A stretch of DNA of 64,000 nt. It comes from Vibrio navarrensis. Lineage in GTDB: Bacteria > Pseudomonadota > Gammaproteobacteria > Enterobacterales > Vibrionaceae. Positions within the stretch are counted from its first letter, which is position 1; every line of letters begins with the position of its first letter. The notes under the pieces are model-generated. The model was not told the DNA's origin, made no database searches, and worked only from the letters and a program-made list of their open reading frames with translations. Where the stretch lies: contig NZ_CP065217.1 of the NCBI RefSeq assembly GCF_015767675.1, positions 744,001 through 808,000 of the forward strand, written 5' to 3'. This document shows positions 36,857 through 46,584 of the stretch, piece after piece. Made by a program: the position numbers and the translations under genes.

Positions 36857-36881
36857 GTCTGCTGTATTTTTGTGCAACTGT

Positions 36882-38441
36882 TCAGCGCCAGTCGAGCTGA
36901 TTCAAGCCGCGTTGTTTACTCTCTTTGAGCATGGTGCCTAAGCGATCCACGACATATTCTGGGTTATCCGCTTCACCAAACGCGGTGGAAACCGCACTTA
37001 ATGTGATGGTGATTTGTTGCTCGCGAAACTTAAACGGCAGTTTGCTGATTTCGCTTTGGATCTTTTTCACCAAGTTCAGCGCGTATTCATCGGTTTGCTC
37101 GGGAATCAGTAGAATGAACTCTTCGCCACCAAACCGGGCAACCGTGTCGGTATCTGCGGCGACTTTACGGATGGTGCGTGCAATGATTTTCAGCGCTTTG
37201 TCGCCGGCGGTGTAGCCGTAGCTGTCGTTAATGGCTTTAAAGCTATCGATGTCGAGCAGCACGACTCGTAAGTTGTGTTGCGCGCGGATCCAACGTCGAT
37301 ATTCCAGCTCTAAACGGTCATTAAACGCCGTGCGGTTATACACTTTGGTGAGTGGATCGAGCAGCATACGCTGCGCCTGATCCTCCAAGCGGCGGCGATA
37401 GTCTTGAGTGACGTCAAATACCGCTTCAAGCTGGTGCTGCCCGTATTGCAACCGCTCTTGCAGCACCTGTTCTTTTTCTTCAGCGAGGCTCAAGCGCTGC
37501 GAAAGTGATTCAATCTGTGCCAGAAGTGGTGAAACCGTGGCTTTGAGCTGCTCAAGTTCGGTGGCGCTGTCGACCGAAAAGCGACTTTTGGCCACCAGTT
37601 TGCCTAGCTCTTTATTAAATTGCTGGCGCTGCTCAAAGTAAGTTTGGCTTTGATCGACATTCTGATGGGAGGTTTTTAGATTGGCAGCAAGCGAAGCGTT
37701 GAGCTGTTCGAGAAACTGCTCTGACGCTTTACGCTCGAAATGGGTCCCTTCAATGACCAACTTCAAAACCTGCAAAGTGAGTTCGATCAACGCTTCCGCG
37801 GAGACACCGAGCAACAGCTTAGTGCGGATATCGAGCAGCAAATCGCCCGACTCGCCTTCAAAGTCCAACTCGGTAATTGCGTTTTGCAGCTCTGTCGCTA
37901 AGCAGTCCAGTTGATTTCTGTCGAGACTGTTTTGCTCATTAAAGTTGAGCCGAGAGTTTGAGGTGATAATTTTTAACGCGCGTTCATAGATATTGAGCAG
38001 TTTGACCGCGTGATCGACATTGCGCCCTTGGCCATGGCTAAACCCCATCAGGTTGCGCAGTTCGCGTTTGAGTTGCGCGGGCAAGCCCGCTACGCGTTGC
38101 AGGGTTTCGCCACTGTGCTTTAATTGCTCGTCAAGAAAACTGGTCTGTTTATCCATAGCCACGGTTCGTTGTCTTAGCATTCTTTCCAGCACCACCAAGC
38201 GCGGGAGCAAACGACTGACATCTTTTTGTTGTTCCAGCTCGCGCTGGATAGCCTGTAAATTTTGACTCAGTGTAGCATCAGACACCTGACAGGCGGCACT
38301 CAGCGAAGTCACAATTCGCTTGAGAACAAGCTGTTCGCGTTTGAATTTGAGTGATGTGTCACGATGTGTCAGCCTGAGTTGGTCTAATTGACAACTCAAC
38401 TGATGCAGTTGCGCTTGAATATCGGATTCCAAAATGCCCAT
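36882..38441 (-). CDS. GGDEF-domain diguanylate cyclase
   Basis: 519 residues from the ATG at 38441. The GGDEF domain (~350-515) is intact: 'DPLTKVYNRTAFNDRL', 'ALKIIARTIRK' and the active site 'VARFGGEEFILLIPE' (GGEEF ~438-442). It should make cyclic-di-GMP. The product-inhibition I-site (RxxD) reads 'ADTD', without the Arg. The first ~340 residues are helical, with long heptad-like stretches and no membrane span or known sensor domain. It lies 99 nt downstream of a TPR protein with a degenerate GGDEF domain. The two may be co-transcribed. Confidence 0.92.
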   Translation of the reverse strand: MGILESDIQAQLHQLSCQLDQLRLTHRDTSLKFKREQLVLKRIVTSLSAACQVSDATLSQNLQAIQRELEQQKDVSRLLPRLVVLERMLRQRTVAMDKQTSFLDEQLKHSGETLQRVAGLPAQLKRELRNLMGFSHGQGRNVDHAVKLLNIYERALKIITSNSRLNFNEQNSLDRNQLDCLATELQNAITELDFEGESGDLLLDIRTKLLLGVSAEALIELTLQVLKLVIEGTHFERKASEQFLEQLNASLAANLKTSHQNVDQSQTYFEQRQQFNKELGKLVAKSRFSVDSATELEQLKATVSPLLAQIESLSQRLSLAEEKEQVLQERLQYGQHQLEAVFDVTQDYRRRLEDQAQRMLLDPLTKVYNRTAFNDRLELEYRRWIRAQHNLRVVLLDIDSFKAINDSYGYTAGDKALKIIARTIRKVAADTDTVARFGGEEFILLIPEQTDEYALNLVKKIQSEISKLPFKFREQQITITLSAVSTAFGEADNPEYVVDRLGTMLKESKQRGLNQLDWR

Positions 38442-38540
38442 TGTGAACGACAACACAGTCCATGTACTACTTAACGATGACCCTGATAATAACAAAAAAC
38501 ATTATAGCGTCATCTATTTGGCGGTTTAAGCGCGCGAGAT

Positions 38541-40808
38541 TTAGCCATTTTTTAATAAATTTTTGAGGTTGTCCTCATTCTGGTAAGACGAGTGCATTTT
38601 GATTAACCCTTGATGGATCGCTTGTTGCGCGGCATCCCTTATGTTACCGGAGGCAAGACTCGCCGCGGGCGCGTTGTCGATAGCCTTTAGATAAACATAG
38701 TGACTGCTCTTATCCAACAAGCTGACTTCGCGTGCTAAGTGCGTGGCGAGCAGCAGCAGATCAAGCAACTCTTGGTCGTTGATTGCCGTGTAGGCGCGAG
38801 GTAAGAATGGGTAATCGGCCATGCCCATGCGCACAGTGCGGTTGATGTGGTGCACAGCGGCAAACTCATCAACCCAAGCTTGCACTTTGGCGAAAATGTC
38901 TTCGGCCGAATAATGACGTTCTGTGTTGGGCTCGATGTAAAGCAGGTTCGCGTCGGAAAAATGGTACAAGCGTGAAGGCTTGCTGATTTTGTCACTAAGA
39001 AACGTACCAAATGCCCGTTCGAGTTCTAAGCCCGCTTTGTACCCGTGCTGCACATACATGCTGCGCAGGAAGGGCAGGTCGATCATCACGAAGCGCAAAC
39101 GGTCATTCAGCGGTTCATGGATCAGTTCCCCGAGTTGCCACTGCTCAAAGGTTTGATTGGTTTTACGCAGCGAATTGGACAGTTTCGCATTGAGCATGCG
39201 CAAGTTACGCAGTTTGGAGCGCGAATGGGTATAGAGATCGGCGGTGAGCTGTTCAATCTGCGTCGTTTGCCGCTGCAGTAGCACGCCTCGTCTCATCAGG
39301 AGTAAAAACAGTACCAGTGAGAGCAAAAACAGTGCAAAGGCGATTTTCTGGAACTTGGCGTGCTCGATGGTAATTTTTTCGAGCTGTTCAGCTTGGCCTG
39401 TATAGTGAATGGTTTGTTCGGCGAACTCTTTTTGCTGACGAAACGCATCTTCACTGATCTGATTGAGTTTTTTCTGTTCAATGCTCACTAACTGGTTGTA
39501 GTGCTTCAGGCTCTCTAGCGCCAAATCAAACTGTTTACCTTGTTCGTAGCCCAGCGATAGTAATTGATAGGCTTGTTGCCGGATCGTCAAATGTTCTTCT
39601 GCGGCGCTCGCGGTGATATCCAGTGCTTTGTTGGCGTTGGCGATGACCCCTTGGCTGTCGTTTTGATAGAAGGCCAAGCCGGATTTGAGCAGCGCCGCTT
39701 GCGCTTTTAGTTTCGGGATATCGGCAAATTCCAACACTTCAAGCGCGCGTTCCAGATATTGCTCCGCCAACGGATAGTTATAAAGTTGCAGGTAGGTTGC
39801 CGCGAGGCTTAGGCGAATGCTGACCACTTGCTGTACGTCGCGTGTCGAGCTGTCGTGATCCAGCACGTTAAAGTAGTGTACCAGCGCCAAATTGTATTTG
39901 CCTTGGCGAAAATAGATGTTGCCCATTCTCTCCATCACCTGAGCAAGGATAGGCGAATTGGGATAGCCATCATAAAAATCGGCCGCTTGCGAAAGGTATT
40001 CCAGCGCTTTGTCGAGCACGCGGCGCTCTTCAAACAGTTGTGCCAGCAGTCGATTCACTTTGGCGAGTCGCGCGCTTTTGTTGCCTTCAATCGCTTTCCA
40101 ATAGCCAAACAGCAGTTCCGACAAGGCTAAGTTGTACTTTTGATGAGAGAGATAAAACTCACCGACGGCGATGTGGTAATCAATCAGAGTATTTTCAGAG
40201 CGGCTGTTTTTAATCAGCTCTTGTGCTTCGCCGTAGTAGCGCTCTGCTTGTTGCAAATCATTTTGCTGTGATGCGAGCAGCGCTTGCTGCATCAACAAGC
40301 GGTACTTGACGCTATCGGTCATCTGTAAAGAGGTGCTGGCGAGCTCCAACTGACTGCTGATTTCGTCTAACGCGCGTTTGGCTTTGAGGTAGTCTTTATC
40401 AAATTGCCACAACAACTGGGTACGCAGCAGCTTCACATCCAAATTGAGATAAGGCAGTTGAAAGGTTTTAGTCAGCTGTTCCGCGGTATTGAGCTGCACC
40501 AGCGCTGAACGGGTGTTGCCTAAAGCAAATTCCGCACGGGCGAGAATTTTATACGCTTCGACGCTGCCACTTGGCGTGCGCAGCGTGCGGTCGGTGTCGT
40601 CGCGAGAAATCGCGGAAGGGCTTTTTTCTTGGTTGTTGGTGAGTTCGCGCTGAGTCAGATAATTTTGCACGATTTTCTTTGCTTGGCTTGGCTCGATATC
40701 CACCAACTGCTCAGCCTCTGTCAATAAGACGGAAGAGAGCACCGTAGCGTGCAACTGCACGCTAAAAAGCAGAGCCAAAATGCCGACTAGACGTTGCCAA
40801 CGCACCAT
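38541..40808 (-). CDS. Periplasmic TPR protein with membrane span and degenerate GGDEF domain
   Basis: 755 residues. A signal sequence or anchor at residues ~1-22 is followed by a long region with helical TPR-type repeats (~80-450; for example 'AQVMERMGNIYFRQGKYNLALVHY' positions). One membrane span follows (~486-505, 'FALFLLSLVLFLLLM'). The cytoplasmic C-terminal domain (~520-700) resembles the GGDEF fold, but the signature position reads 'HFSDANLLYIE' (~616), so catalysis is not expected. ATG with GAGGGAT upstream. It starts 24 nt after queF and precedes an active diguanylate cyclase. A sensor acting through that cyclase is an inference. Confidence 0.8.
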   Translation of the reverse strand: MVRWQRLVGILALLFSVQLHATVLSSVLLTEAEQLVDIEPSQAKKIVQNYLTQRELTNNQEKSPSAISRDDTDRTLRTPSGSVEAYKILARAEFALGNTRSALVQLNTAEQLTKTFQLPYLNLDVKLLRTQLLWQFDKDYLKAKRALDEISSQLELASTSLQMTDSVKYRLLMQQALLASQQNDLQQAERYYGEAQELIKNSRSENTLIDYHIAVGEFYLSHQKYNLALSELLFGYWKAIEGNKSARLAKVNRLLAQLFEERRVLDKALEYLSQAADFYDGYPNSPILAQVMERMGNIYFRQGKYNLALVHYFNVLDHDSSTRDVQQVVSIRLSLAATYLQLYNYPLAEQYLERALEVLEFADIPKLKAQAALLKSGLAFYQNDSQGVIANANKALDITASAAEEHLTIRQQAYQLLSLGYEQGKQFDLALESLKHYNQLVSIEQKKLNQISEDAFRQQKEFAEQTIHYTGQAEQLEKITIEHAKFQKIAFALFLLSLVLFLLLMRRGVLLQRQTTQIEQLTADLYTHSRSKLRNLRMLNAKLSNSLRKTNQTFEQWQLGELIHEPLNDRLRFVMIDLPFLRSMYVQHGYKAGLELERAFGTFLSDKISKPSRLYHFSDANLLYIEPNTERHYSAEDIFAKVQAWVDEFAAVHHINRTVRMGMADYPFLPRAYTAINDQELLDLLLLATHLAREVSLLDKSSHYVYLKAIDNAPAASLASGNIRDAAQQAIHQGLIKMHSSYQNEDNLKNLLKNG

Positions 40809-40832
40809 GTTTAATCCCTCAACGCGATATCG

Positions 40833-41678
40833 TTACTGACGAGCCATACGCTGGTTGTGCGCAGGTTTTGCTTGTTGTGTGGAGCGGTAAGGGTTGATAT
40901 CCAAACCACCACGACGGGTGTAACGTGCGTACACAGTGAGGCTCTGTGGCGCACAGTACTTCATGATGTCGGTAAAAATACGCTCGACGCACTGCTCATG
41001 AAATTCATTGTGCTCACGGAATGAGACCAAATAGCGCAGCAGCTTTTCGCGATCAATATGTTTGCCGTGATAATCAATTTCCACGCTGCCCCAATCGGGT
41101 TGATTGGTGATCAAGCAGTTCGATTTCAGCAGATGGCTGTGCAGCGTTTCTTGCACCACCGTCTGTCCCGCAGCATCTTGCAGTAGAGATTGGTCGAAAG
41201 CGTAGCTCTCGATCTCGATATCTTGATCGTCGATGCATTCGCCCGCCATGGTCACAATCGGTTGTTGTGTGTAGTGGCTAAGTGGATTGACCTCCACAGT
41301 CACGCGCTCACCCGCGCAGGCGGATAAATCATTTGTTAAGCGTTCAACCACCGCTTGCCAAGTGGCAAAGCGAGTCTGGTTATAGCTGTTGAGGTAGAGC
41401 TTAAAGGATTTTGACTCAATCAAGTTGGGGCTGGTGGCCGGAATATACACTTCGCCCACCGCGACTTGTGGCAAGCCTTTGCTGTTGAGCCAAGAGAGTT
41501 CGTACAGCGTCCAGATGTCGTGACCCATGAACGGCAAGTTAGCACCCAATTGCAGATCGTCGCGGTTGAGGCTGCGTGGGACAGGTTGAAGTAAACTTGC
41601 GTCGTATTGTGTGGCGTATTCGGTTTTTTTACCCAAAGTCAGGCCAGCCAGCTCTTTGGCGTCAGAATATTTGCTCAT
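40833..41678 (-). CDS. queF: NADPH-dependent 7-cyano-7-deazaguanine reductase
   Basis: 281 residues. It reduces preQ0 to preQ1 for queuosine in tRNA. It is the long, two-domain form: '[20 protein letters not shown]' is the QueF motif with the substrate Glu, '[19 protein letters not shown]' holds the active-site Cys, and '[13 protein letters not shown]' holds another conserved Glu. The ATG at 41678 ('[10 protein letters not shown]') gives the family N-terminus. An ATG four codons upstream is also possible. Divergent from syd. Confidence 0.95.
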   Translation of the reverse strand: MSKYSDAKELAGLTLGKKTEYATQYDASLLQPVPRSLNRDDLQLGANLPFMGHDIWTLYELSWLNSKGLPQVAVGEVYIPATSPNLIESKSFKLYLNSYNQTRFATWQAVVERLTNDLSACAGERVTVEVNPLSHYTQQPIVTMAGECIDDQDIEIESYAFDQSLLQDAAGQTVVQETLHSHLLKSNCLITNQPDWGSVEIDYHGKHIDREKLLRYLVSFREHNEFHEQCVERIFTDIMKYCAPQSLTVYARYTRRGGLDINPYRSTQQAKPAHNQRMARQ

Positions 41679-41769
41679 ACTTGTGGTCATTTTCGATTAG
41701 AATGGCGGGAATTTTACTTAATCCATCGCTTAAAAGCCATCTTGCAACTCAGGATAACTAGGAGTTTTC

Positions 41770-42315
41770 ATGACCAATCCAGTCTCACAAGCGCTTGCCG
41801 AATTCAGCCAGCGTTTTCAGCTGTGCTGGCAACAGACACATAATGAGCTGCCATGCAGTGACGATCTGGTTGATCTCGACTCTCCATGCATCCAACGCAA
41901 AACCGAACATCAAGTGTGGTGGCAGCCTGTTGCTTTGGACGAGTCGGCCGATTTTGCCAATGTCGAACGCGCGATCGAGCTCACTTTGCATGATGACATC
42001 AAAGCTTTCTACGGCAGTCAGTATGCGGCGGATATGAACGCCACTTGGCAAGGTAATGAGCTGACGCTGCTGCAAGTATGGAGCGAAGAGGACTTCAGCC
42101 GCTTGCAGGAGAACATTTTGGGCCATTTGGTGACGCAGCGCCGTTTGAAACTCAAGCCGACGGTGTTTATTGCCGTAACCGATGCCGAGTTGGACGTGAT
42201 TTCCATCTGTAATCTCACGGGGAACGTGATCTTAGAAAGGCTTGGCACCGACAAAAGAGAAGTGCTTGCGCCAAATGTGGCGGAGTTTTTGGCGAATCTA
42301 GAGGTTGTGGTGTAA
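41770..42315 (+). CDS. syd: SecY-interacting protein Syd
   Basis: 181-residue cytoplasmic protein that binds SecY and helps check the integrity of the SecYEG translocon. Recognised from the whole-sequence pattern: '[20 protein letters not shown]', '[18 protein letters not shown]' and '[19 protein letters not shown]'. The gene starts 79 nt from queF, divergently, with TAGAAT at about 41697 as a possible -10. The following zinc-ribbon gene begins two nt after its stop. Confidence 0.93.
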   Translation: MTNPVSQALAEFSQRFQLCWQQTHNELPCSDDLVDLDSPCIQRKTEHQVWWQPVALDESADFANVERAIELTLHDDIKAFYGSQYAADMNATWQGNELTLLQVWSEEDFSRLQENILGHLVTQRRLKLKPTVFIAVTDAELDVISICNLTGNVILERLGTDKREVLAPNVAEFLANLEVVV

Positions 42316-42317
42316 GT

Positions 42318-43094
42318 ATGTACGTCGTTGAATTGCAATTTGAATGTTTTGATAACACAACGGTGAGCGCGGTCGACAAAGCGATTAACGGTTTGATGGA
42401 TGCGCTGCGCTATAACGGCCAAGTGCTGGGGCGTGAGTTTCCGATTGTGATGGGCGATGGCGAGTTTTTTGTCCGCGTCGTGTGCCCGGAAAAAGAGAGT
42501 TTGCATCCTCGCTACCATTCGGATTTCGTGCGCGTGTGCTTGGACCGTTTGTCTGAAGCCGCGCTTCTAGCGCCGAAAATGCGCTTGCTGGGGCGGGATA
42601 TCAACTCAGAACAAGCGGCCGATGAAGAGACACCAAGCTGGCAGGTCCTCTACACCACCTATGTGCACACCTGCTCACCGCTGCGTAGCGGTGAAACCTT
42701 GCTGCCGATTCCGTTGTATCGCAATGGCCCGACGTTAAACGGCGATCATAAAGCGGTGATCAAATGGCAAACGGAATGGCAAGCGTGTGATGAGATCCAG
42801 ATGGCTGGCGGCTGCCGAGCTGAGCACGCCGCGCTGCATGAGATTTGTGATGTTGACAGTGTGCTGTTTCGTCGCGGCTGGGATTTGCGCGGGCGGATCG
42901 AGTACCTCACGCAGATCCCGACTTATTACTATCAGTATCGGGTTGGTGGCACCTCGCTGGCGGACGAGCAGAAGCGTAAATGTCCGAAATGTGGCGGTGA
43001 GTGGCTACAAGCGCAGGCGCTGCACGACATCTTCCACTTCAAATGCGATACGTGCCGTATCGTCTCCAATATCTCTTGGGATCACTTAAAGTAA
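42318..43094 (+). CDS. DUF2310-type zinc-ribbon protein
   Basis: 258 residues of unknown function. The C-terminal zinc ribbon is formed by 'RKCPKCGGEW' and 'FKCDTCRIVSN' (two CxxC knuckles, residues ~217-245). The N-terminal part is an alpha/beta domain starting 'MYVVELQFECFDN'. It starts two nt after syd, so the two are co-translated. That link suggests a role near the translocon or ribosome, but nothing in the sequence proves it. Confidence 0.85.
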   Translation: MYVVELQFECFDNTTVSAVDKAINGLMDALRYNGQVLGREFPIVMGDGEFFVRVVCPEKESLHPRYHSDFVRVCLDRLSEAALLAPKMRLLGRDINSEQAADEETPSWQVLYTTYVHTCSPLRSGETLLPIPLYRNGPTLNGDHKAVIKWQTEWQACDEIQMAGGCRAEHAALHEICDVDSVLFRRGWDLRGRIEYLTQIPTYYYQYRVGGTSLADEQKRKCPKCGGEWLQAQALHDIFHFKCDTCRIVSNISWDHLK

Positions 43095-43106
43095 TCGCTG
43101 AAGATA

Positions 43107-43134
43107 AAAAGGGTTGACGTTTACACGTCAACCC
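43107..43134 (-). terminator. Terminator of metNIQ
   Basis: GGGTTGACGT (43111-43120) and ACGTCAACCC (43125-43134) pair around 4 nt. On the minus strand five T follow. It may also serve the zinc-ribbon gene from the other side. Confidence 0.85.
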
Positions 43135-43163
43135 CAATGATTTCTTGCTTTCGACGTTCGAAA

Positions 43164-43973
43164 TTACCAGCCTTTTACTACGCCGCCTTGGAAGATCTCA
43201 GAAGCCGCTTTGTACACTTCTTCGGTTTGGTATGCTTTGACAAAGTTTTGTACGTTTTCCGCTTGCACGTTGTTTTGACGCGCCACGATCAGGTTAACGT
43301 AAGGTGACTCTTTGTCTTCGACAAATACGCCATCTTTTTGCGGAGTCAAATTGATTGAGCTCGCGTAAGTGGTGTTGATGATAGACAGAGCAACGTCGTC
43401 CAGTGAGCGTGGGAGCTGAGCGGCATCCAGTTCGACGATAGTCAGATTTTTCGGGTTACCAACGATGTCACGAACGGTAGCCAGTAGGCCAACTTTGTCA
43501 CGCAGTTTGATCAGGCCTTGTTGCTCCAGCAGCAGCAGTGAACGACCAAGGTTGGTTGGATCGTTAGGAACAGCGATGCGCGCGCCGTCTTGGATTTCTG
43601 CTACCGATTTCACTTGCTTTGAGTAGCCTGCGATTGGGTAAACAAAGGTGTTGCCTGCGATAGTCAGTTTGTAACCACGGTCAGCGATTTGTTGATCGAG
43701 GTACGGCTTGTGTTGGAACGCGTTGACGTCGATAGAGCCGTCATCCAGCGCTGCGTTTGGTGTGACGTAGTCAGTGAAGGTCACTAGCTCAACATCTAGA
43801 CCATATTTTTCTTTGGCCACTTTCGCCGCCACTTCTGCAACTTGGGCTTCGGCACCTGCCATCACGCCCACTTTGATCTTGCTGTTGTCTGCGGCTTTTT
43901 CACCACAACCAGAGAGAATCAGTGCTGAGGCAGCGGCGGCAATCGTCAATAAACCTTTGAGGCTAAATTTCAT
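43164..43973 (-). CDS. metQ: D-methionine ABC transporter substrate-binding lipoprotein
   Basis: 269 residues. A lipoprotein signal with lipobox 'ILSGC' is followed by the NlpA-type binding domain ('KVGVMAGAEAQVAEVAAKVA', 'VNAFQHKPYLDQQ', 'AVPNDPTNLGRSLLLL'). It binds methionine in the periplasm for MetNI. The ATG at 43973 follows AAGGAG. Ten extra in-frame codons upstream are rejected because they precede the signal. Last gene of metNIQ. Confidence 0.95.
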   Translation of the reverse strand: MKFSLKGLLTIAAAASALILSGCGEKAADNSKIKVGVMAGAEAQVAEVAAKVAKEKYGLDVELVTFTDYVTPNAALDDGSIDVNAFQHKPYLDQQIADRGYKLTIAGNTFVYPIAGYSKQVKSVAEIQDGARIAVPNDPTNLGRSLLLLEQQGLIKLRDKVGLLATVRDIVGNPKNLTIVELDAAQLPRSLDDVALSIINTTYASSINLTPQKDGVFVEDKESPYVNLIVARQNNVQAENVQNFVKAYQTEEVYKAASEIFQGGVVKGW

Positions 43974-44006
43974 CGTAAATCTCCTTATATTTTTATCTTG
44001 CAATTC

Positions 44007-44684
44007 TTAGCGGTGGTCTACGCGGCGTACAATTGCATCGCCGATAGACTGAATAATCTGTACTAGCACGATCAACATGACGACAGTCACCGCCATGATC
44101 ACCACGTCGTAGCGGTGGAAACCATAACGGATGGCGACATCGCCCAAACCGCCACCGCCAACGGTTCCTGCCATCGCGGAGTAGCTGACCAGCGTCACTA
44201 AGGTGATAGTGACAGAGTTAACAATGGTCGGTAGCGCTTCAGGAAGCAGTACCTTAGTGATAATTTGCAGTGGCGTAGCGCCCATGGCTTGCGCCGCTTC
44301 AACCAGACCAGACGGCACTTCCAGCAGCGCGCCTTCAATTAAACGGGCAACAAAAGGTATCGCACCTATGGTCAGCGGTACGATGGCAGCGGTGGTGCCG
44401 ATAAACGTGCCTACCAGTAATTTCGTCACCGGAATAATCGCCACCATCAGCACCAAAAAAGGCACCGAGCGGCCTACGTTGACAATGGCGCCAAGGGTTT
44501 TGTTGAGTTTGGTGTTTTCCAACAAACCGCCTTTTTTGCTGGTGTGCAGAATCACGCCAAGCGGAATGCCGATCGCAAAACCGACTACGCCAGCCACCGC
44601 CACCATGTACAAGGTTTGCCAAGTTGCGCCCAGCAGGAGATCGCCATTTAAACTCAGCCACTGTGCAATCGTATTAAAGGACAT
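44007..44684 (-). CDS. metI: D-methionine ABC transporter permease
   Basis: 225-residue inner-membrane permease with about five spans. The coupling segment that contacts the ATPase is around '[21 protein letters not shown]'. It starts within metN (11-nt overlap) and ends 33 nt before metQ. Confidence 0.95.
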   Translation of the reverse strand: MSFNTIAQWLSLNGDLLLGATWQTLYMVAVAGVVGFAIGIPLGVILHTSKKGGLLENTKLNKTLGAIVNVGRSVPFLVLMVAIIPVTKLLVGTFIGTTAAIVPLTIGAIPFVARLIEGALLEVPSGLVEAAQAMGATPLQIITKVLLPEALPTIVNSVTITLVTLVSYSAMAGTVGGGGLGDVAIRYGFHRYDVVIMAVTVVMLIVLVQIIQSIGDAIVRRVDHR

Positions 44685-45708
44685 AACCCAGTACCTCCAC
44701 TTTTACGTTATGTTCGCGCAAAAATTCCAGTGCGGCGTTGTCGTCTTCTTCATTGCCAAACAGCTCAGCGACCATCATGCCAAACTTGACGCCGCCTGCG
44801 TAATCGAGATCAGAGCTGAGAATGCTGATATCAATATTGAATTTACGCGAGATCTGAGACACCAGCGGCGCGTCCACCGTTGCTCCGGTAAATTCCAGCC
44901 TGACCAGTGGATAGCTGCCTTCTACACGCTTTGACTGCAAGCGCACTTGGTAATCTTCCGGAATGGAGAGATCCAAGGTAGAGCGAATAAACGCGTGTGC
45001 CAGCTCGGTTTTCGGATGGGCGAAGATCTCGCCAACCGTGCCTTTTTCAACCAGTTCGCCGTCGCCAATGATCGCCACTTCGTGGCAGATGCTTTTCACC
45101 ACATCCATCTCATGAGTAATAAGCAGCATAGTGATTTTCAGCTTGCGGTTGATCTCTTTCAGTAGTTCCAAAATCGAGTGCGTGGTCGCCGGATCGAGTG
45201 CGCTGGTGGCTTCGTCGCACAGCAGCACTTTCGGATCGCTCGCCAAAGCACGGGCAATCGCTACGCGCTGCTTTTGCCCGCCGCTGAGATTGGCAGGGTA
45301 GCTTTCCTGTTTGTCCGATAAGCCAACCAGTTTGAGCAACTGCGTCACTTTCTCTTTGATCTGCTCTTTGCTCTTGCCTGCCAACTCCAGTGGCAGGGCA
45401 ACGTTGTCAAACACGCTGCGTGAGGAGAGCAGATTAAAATGCTGGAAAATCATGCCAATGTTGCGGCGTGCTTCGCCCAGTTGCGCTTTGCTGAGGGTGG
45501 TGAGGTCAACGCCGTCCACCACAATGCGGCCGCTGCTTGGCGCTTCGAGCATGTTCACGCAGCGGATCAGCGTGCTTTTCCCTGCACCCGATGATCCGAT
45601 AACACCAAAAATGGTGCCTTCTGCGATATGTAAGTTGATGTTTTTCAAAGCATGTATTTCCTTACTGCCTTGATAAAACACTTTATTTACCTGACTAATT
45701 TCAATCAT
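44674..45708 (-). CDS. metN: D-methionine ABC transporter ATP-binding protein
   Basis: 344 residues. Walker A '[15 protein letters not shown]', signature '[15 protein letters not shown]', Walker B '[12 protein letters not shown]'. A C-terminal NIL/ACT-like domain (~265-340) binds methionine and shuts down transport when the cell is replete (known for the family). First gene of metNIQ. Tandem met boxes lie 100-130 bp upstream. Confidence 0.96.
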   Translation of the reverse strand: MIEISQVNKVFYQGSKEIHALKNINLHIAEGTIFGVIGSSGAGKSTLIRCVNMLEAPSSGRIVVDGVDLTTLSKAQLGEARRNIGMIFQHFNLLSSRSVFDNVALPLELAGKSKEQIKEKVTQLLKLVGLSDKQESYPANLSGGQKQRVAIARALASDPKVLLCDEATSALDPATTHSILELLKEINRKLKITMLLITHEMDVVKSICHEVAIIGDGELVEKGTVGEIFAHPKTELAHAFIRSTLDLSIPEDYQVRLQSKRVEGSYPLVRLEFTGATVDAPLVSQISRKFNIDISILSSDLDYAGGVKFGMMVAELFGNEEDDNAALEFLREHNVKVEVLGYVL

Positions 45709-45806
45709 TTTTATACCTGTGCAGGGACAACAGAATAATATTTTGAGCGCTGGCTCACTTTTCAGATGATGCTATGGCTTTCACGTTTTCAAGTCAATAG
45801 ATATTT

Positions 45807-45838
45807 TTACGTCTAGACGTCCAAACGTTTAGCGGTTT
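45807..45838. promoter_or_regulatory. MetJ operator: four tandem met boxes before metN
   Basis: Contiguous 8-mers TTACGTCT, AGACGTCC, AAACGTTT and AGCGGTTT. The consensus is AGACGTCT; the second box matches at 7 of 8. MetJ with S-adenosylmethionine would repress metNIQ here. Confidence 0.85.
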
Positions 45839-45978
45839 ACCAATCAAATCGTCATTAGATAGAGAAGAATAGTCTATGCAGAGCGATTGAGCTGGCTGTG
45901 TGGCAGTTGAAACTCGCAAACGTCGCCTTTTCGGTTATAATCGCGCTTTAAGTTACCCTGTTGACAGAGATATAGATT

Positions 45979-46545
45979 TTGGCCAAACCTGCTGTTTTTT
46001 TAGATCGTGATGGCGTGATTAACGTCGATCATGGGTATGTTCACGATGAGCATGATTTCGAATACATTGATGGTGTATTCGCAGCGACCAAAGCCCTGCA
46101 AGAGATGGGCTACTTACTGGTTTTGGTCACCAACCAGTCGGGGATAGCGCGTGGTAAGTTTAGTGAAGATCGCTTTCTCTCTCTGACTCAATGGATGGAC
46201 TGGAATTTCGCTGACAATGGGGTTGAGTTCGACGGCATCTATTATTGCCCGCATCATGCCGAGCACGGTATTGGCGATTACAAGCAAGATTGTGACTGCC
46301 GCAAGCCTATGCCGGGCATGTTTATTTCAGCGCGTGATTTCTTGAAGATCGATATGGCCAACTCGATTATGGTGGGCGACAAAGCGGAAGATATGATGGC
46401 CGCTGACGCGGCTGGTGTCGGCACCAAGTTATTGGTGAAGACCGGAAAACCGCTCACAGAGCAAGGCGAAGCGCTGGCAACCGCGGTGCTGGAGAGCATC
46501 CGTGAGGTGCCCGAGTACGTGAAACAACATCTGAAAGGTCGCTAA
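45979..46545 (+). CDS. gmhB: D-glycero-beta-D-manno-heptose 1,7-bisphosphate 7-phosphatase
   Basis: 188-residue HAD phosphatase in the synthesis of ADP-heptose for the LPS core. The nucleophile motif is '[16 protein letters not shown]'. A zinc site is made by 'CPHHAEHG' and '[10 protein letters not shown]', and '[16 protein letters not shown]' is motif IV. The start is a TTG ('LAKPAVFLD', read as Met), since no ATG precedes the HAD motif. The Shine-Dalgarno is weak. The terminator overlaps the stop codon. Confidence 0.93.
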   Translation: MAKPAVFLDRDGVINVDHGYVHDEHDFEYIDGVFAATKALQEMGYLLVLVTNQSGIARGKFSEDRFLSLTQWMDWNFADNGVEFDGIYYCPHHAEHGIGDYKQDCDCRKPMPGMFISARDFLKIDMANSIMVGDKAEDMMAADAAGVGTKLLVKTGKPLTEQGEALATAVLESIREVPEYVKQHLKGR

Positions 46546-46557
46546 GCGGCCTTTTTC
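46534..46557 (+). terminator. Terminator of gmhB, overlapping its stop codon
   Basis: AAAGGTCGC (46534-46542) pairs with GCGGCCTTT (46546-46554, one G-T pair). The loop is the TAA stop codon itself, and T follows. Confidence 0.8.
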
Positions 46558-46584
46558 TTCTCCAATGAGTGATCTTGACTCGAT

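Noticed and set aside
43107..43134. Operator dyad between the zinc-ribbon gene and metQ.
   Set aside because: The T-run on the minus strand and its position after metQ make a terminator the better call.
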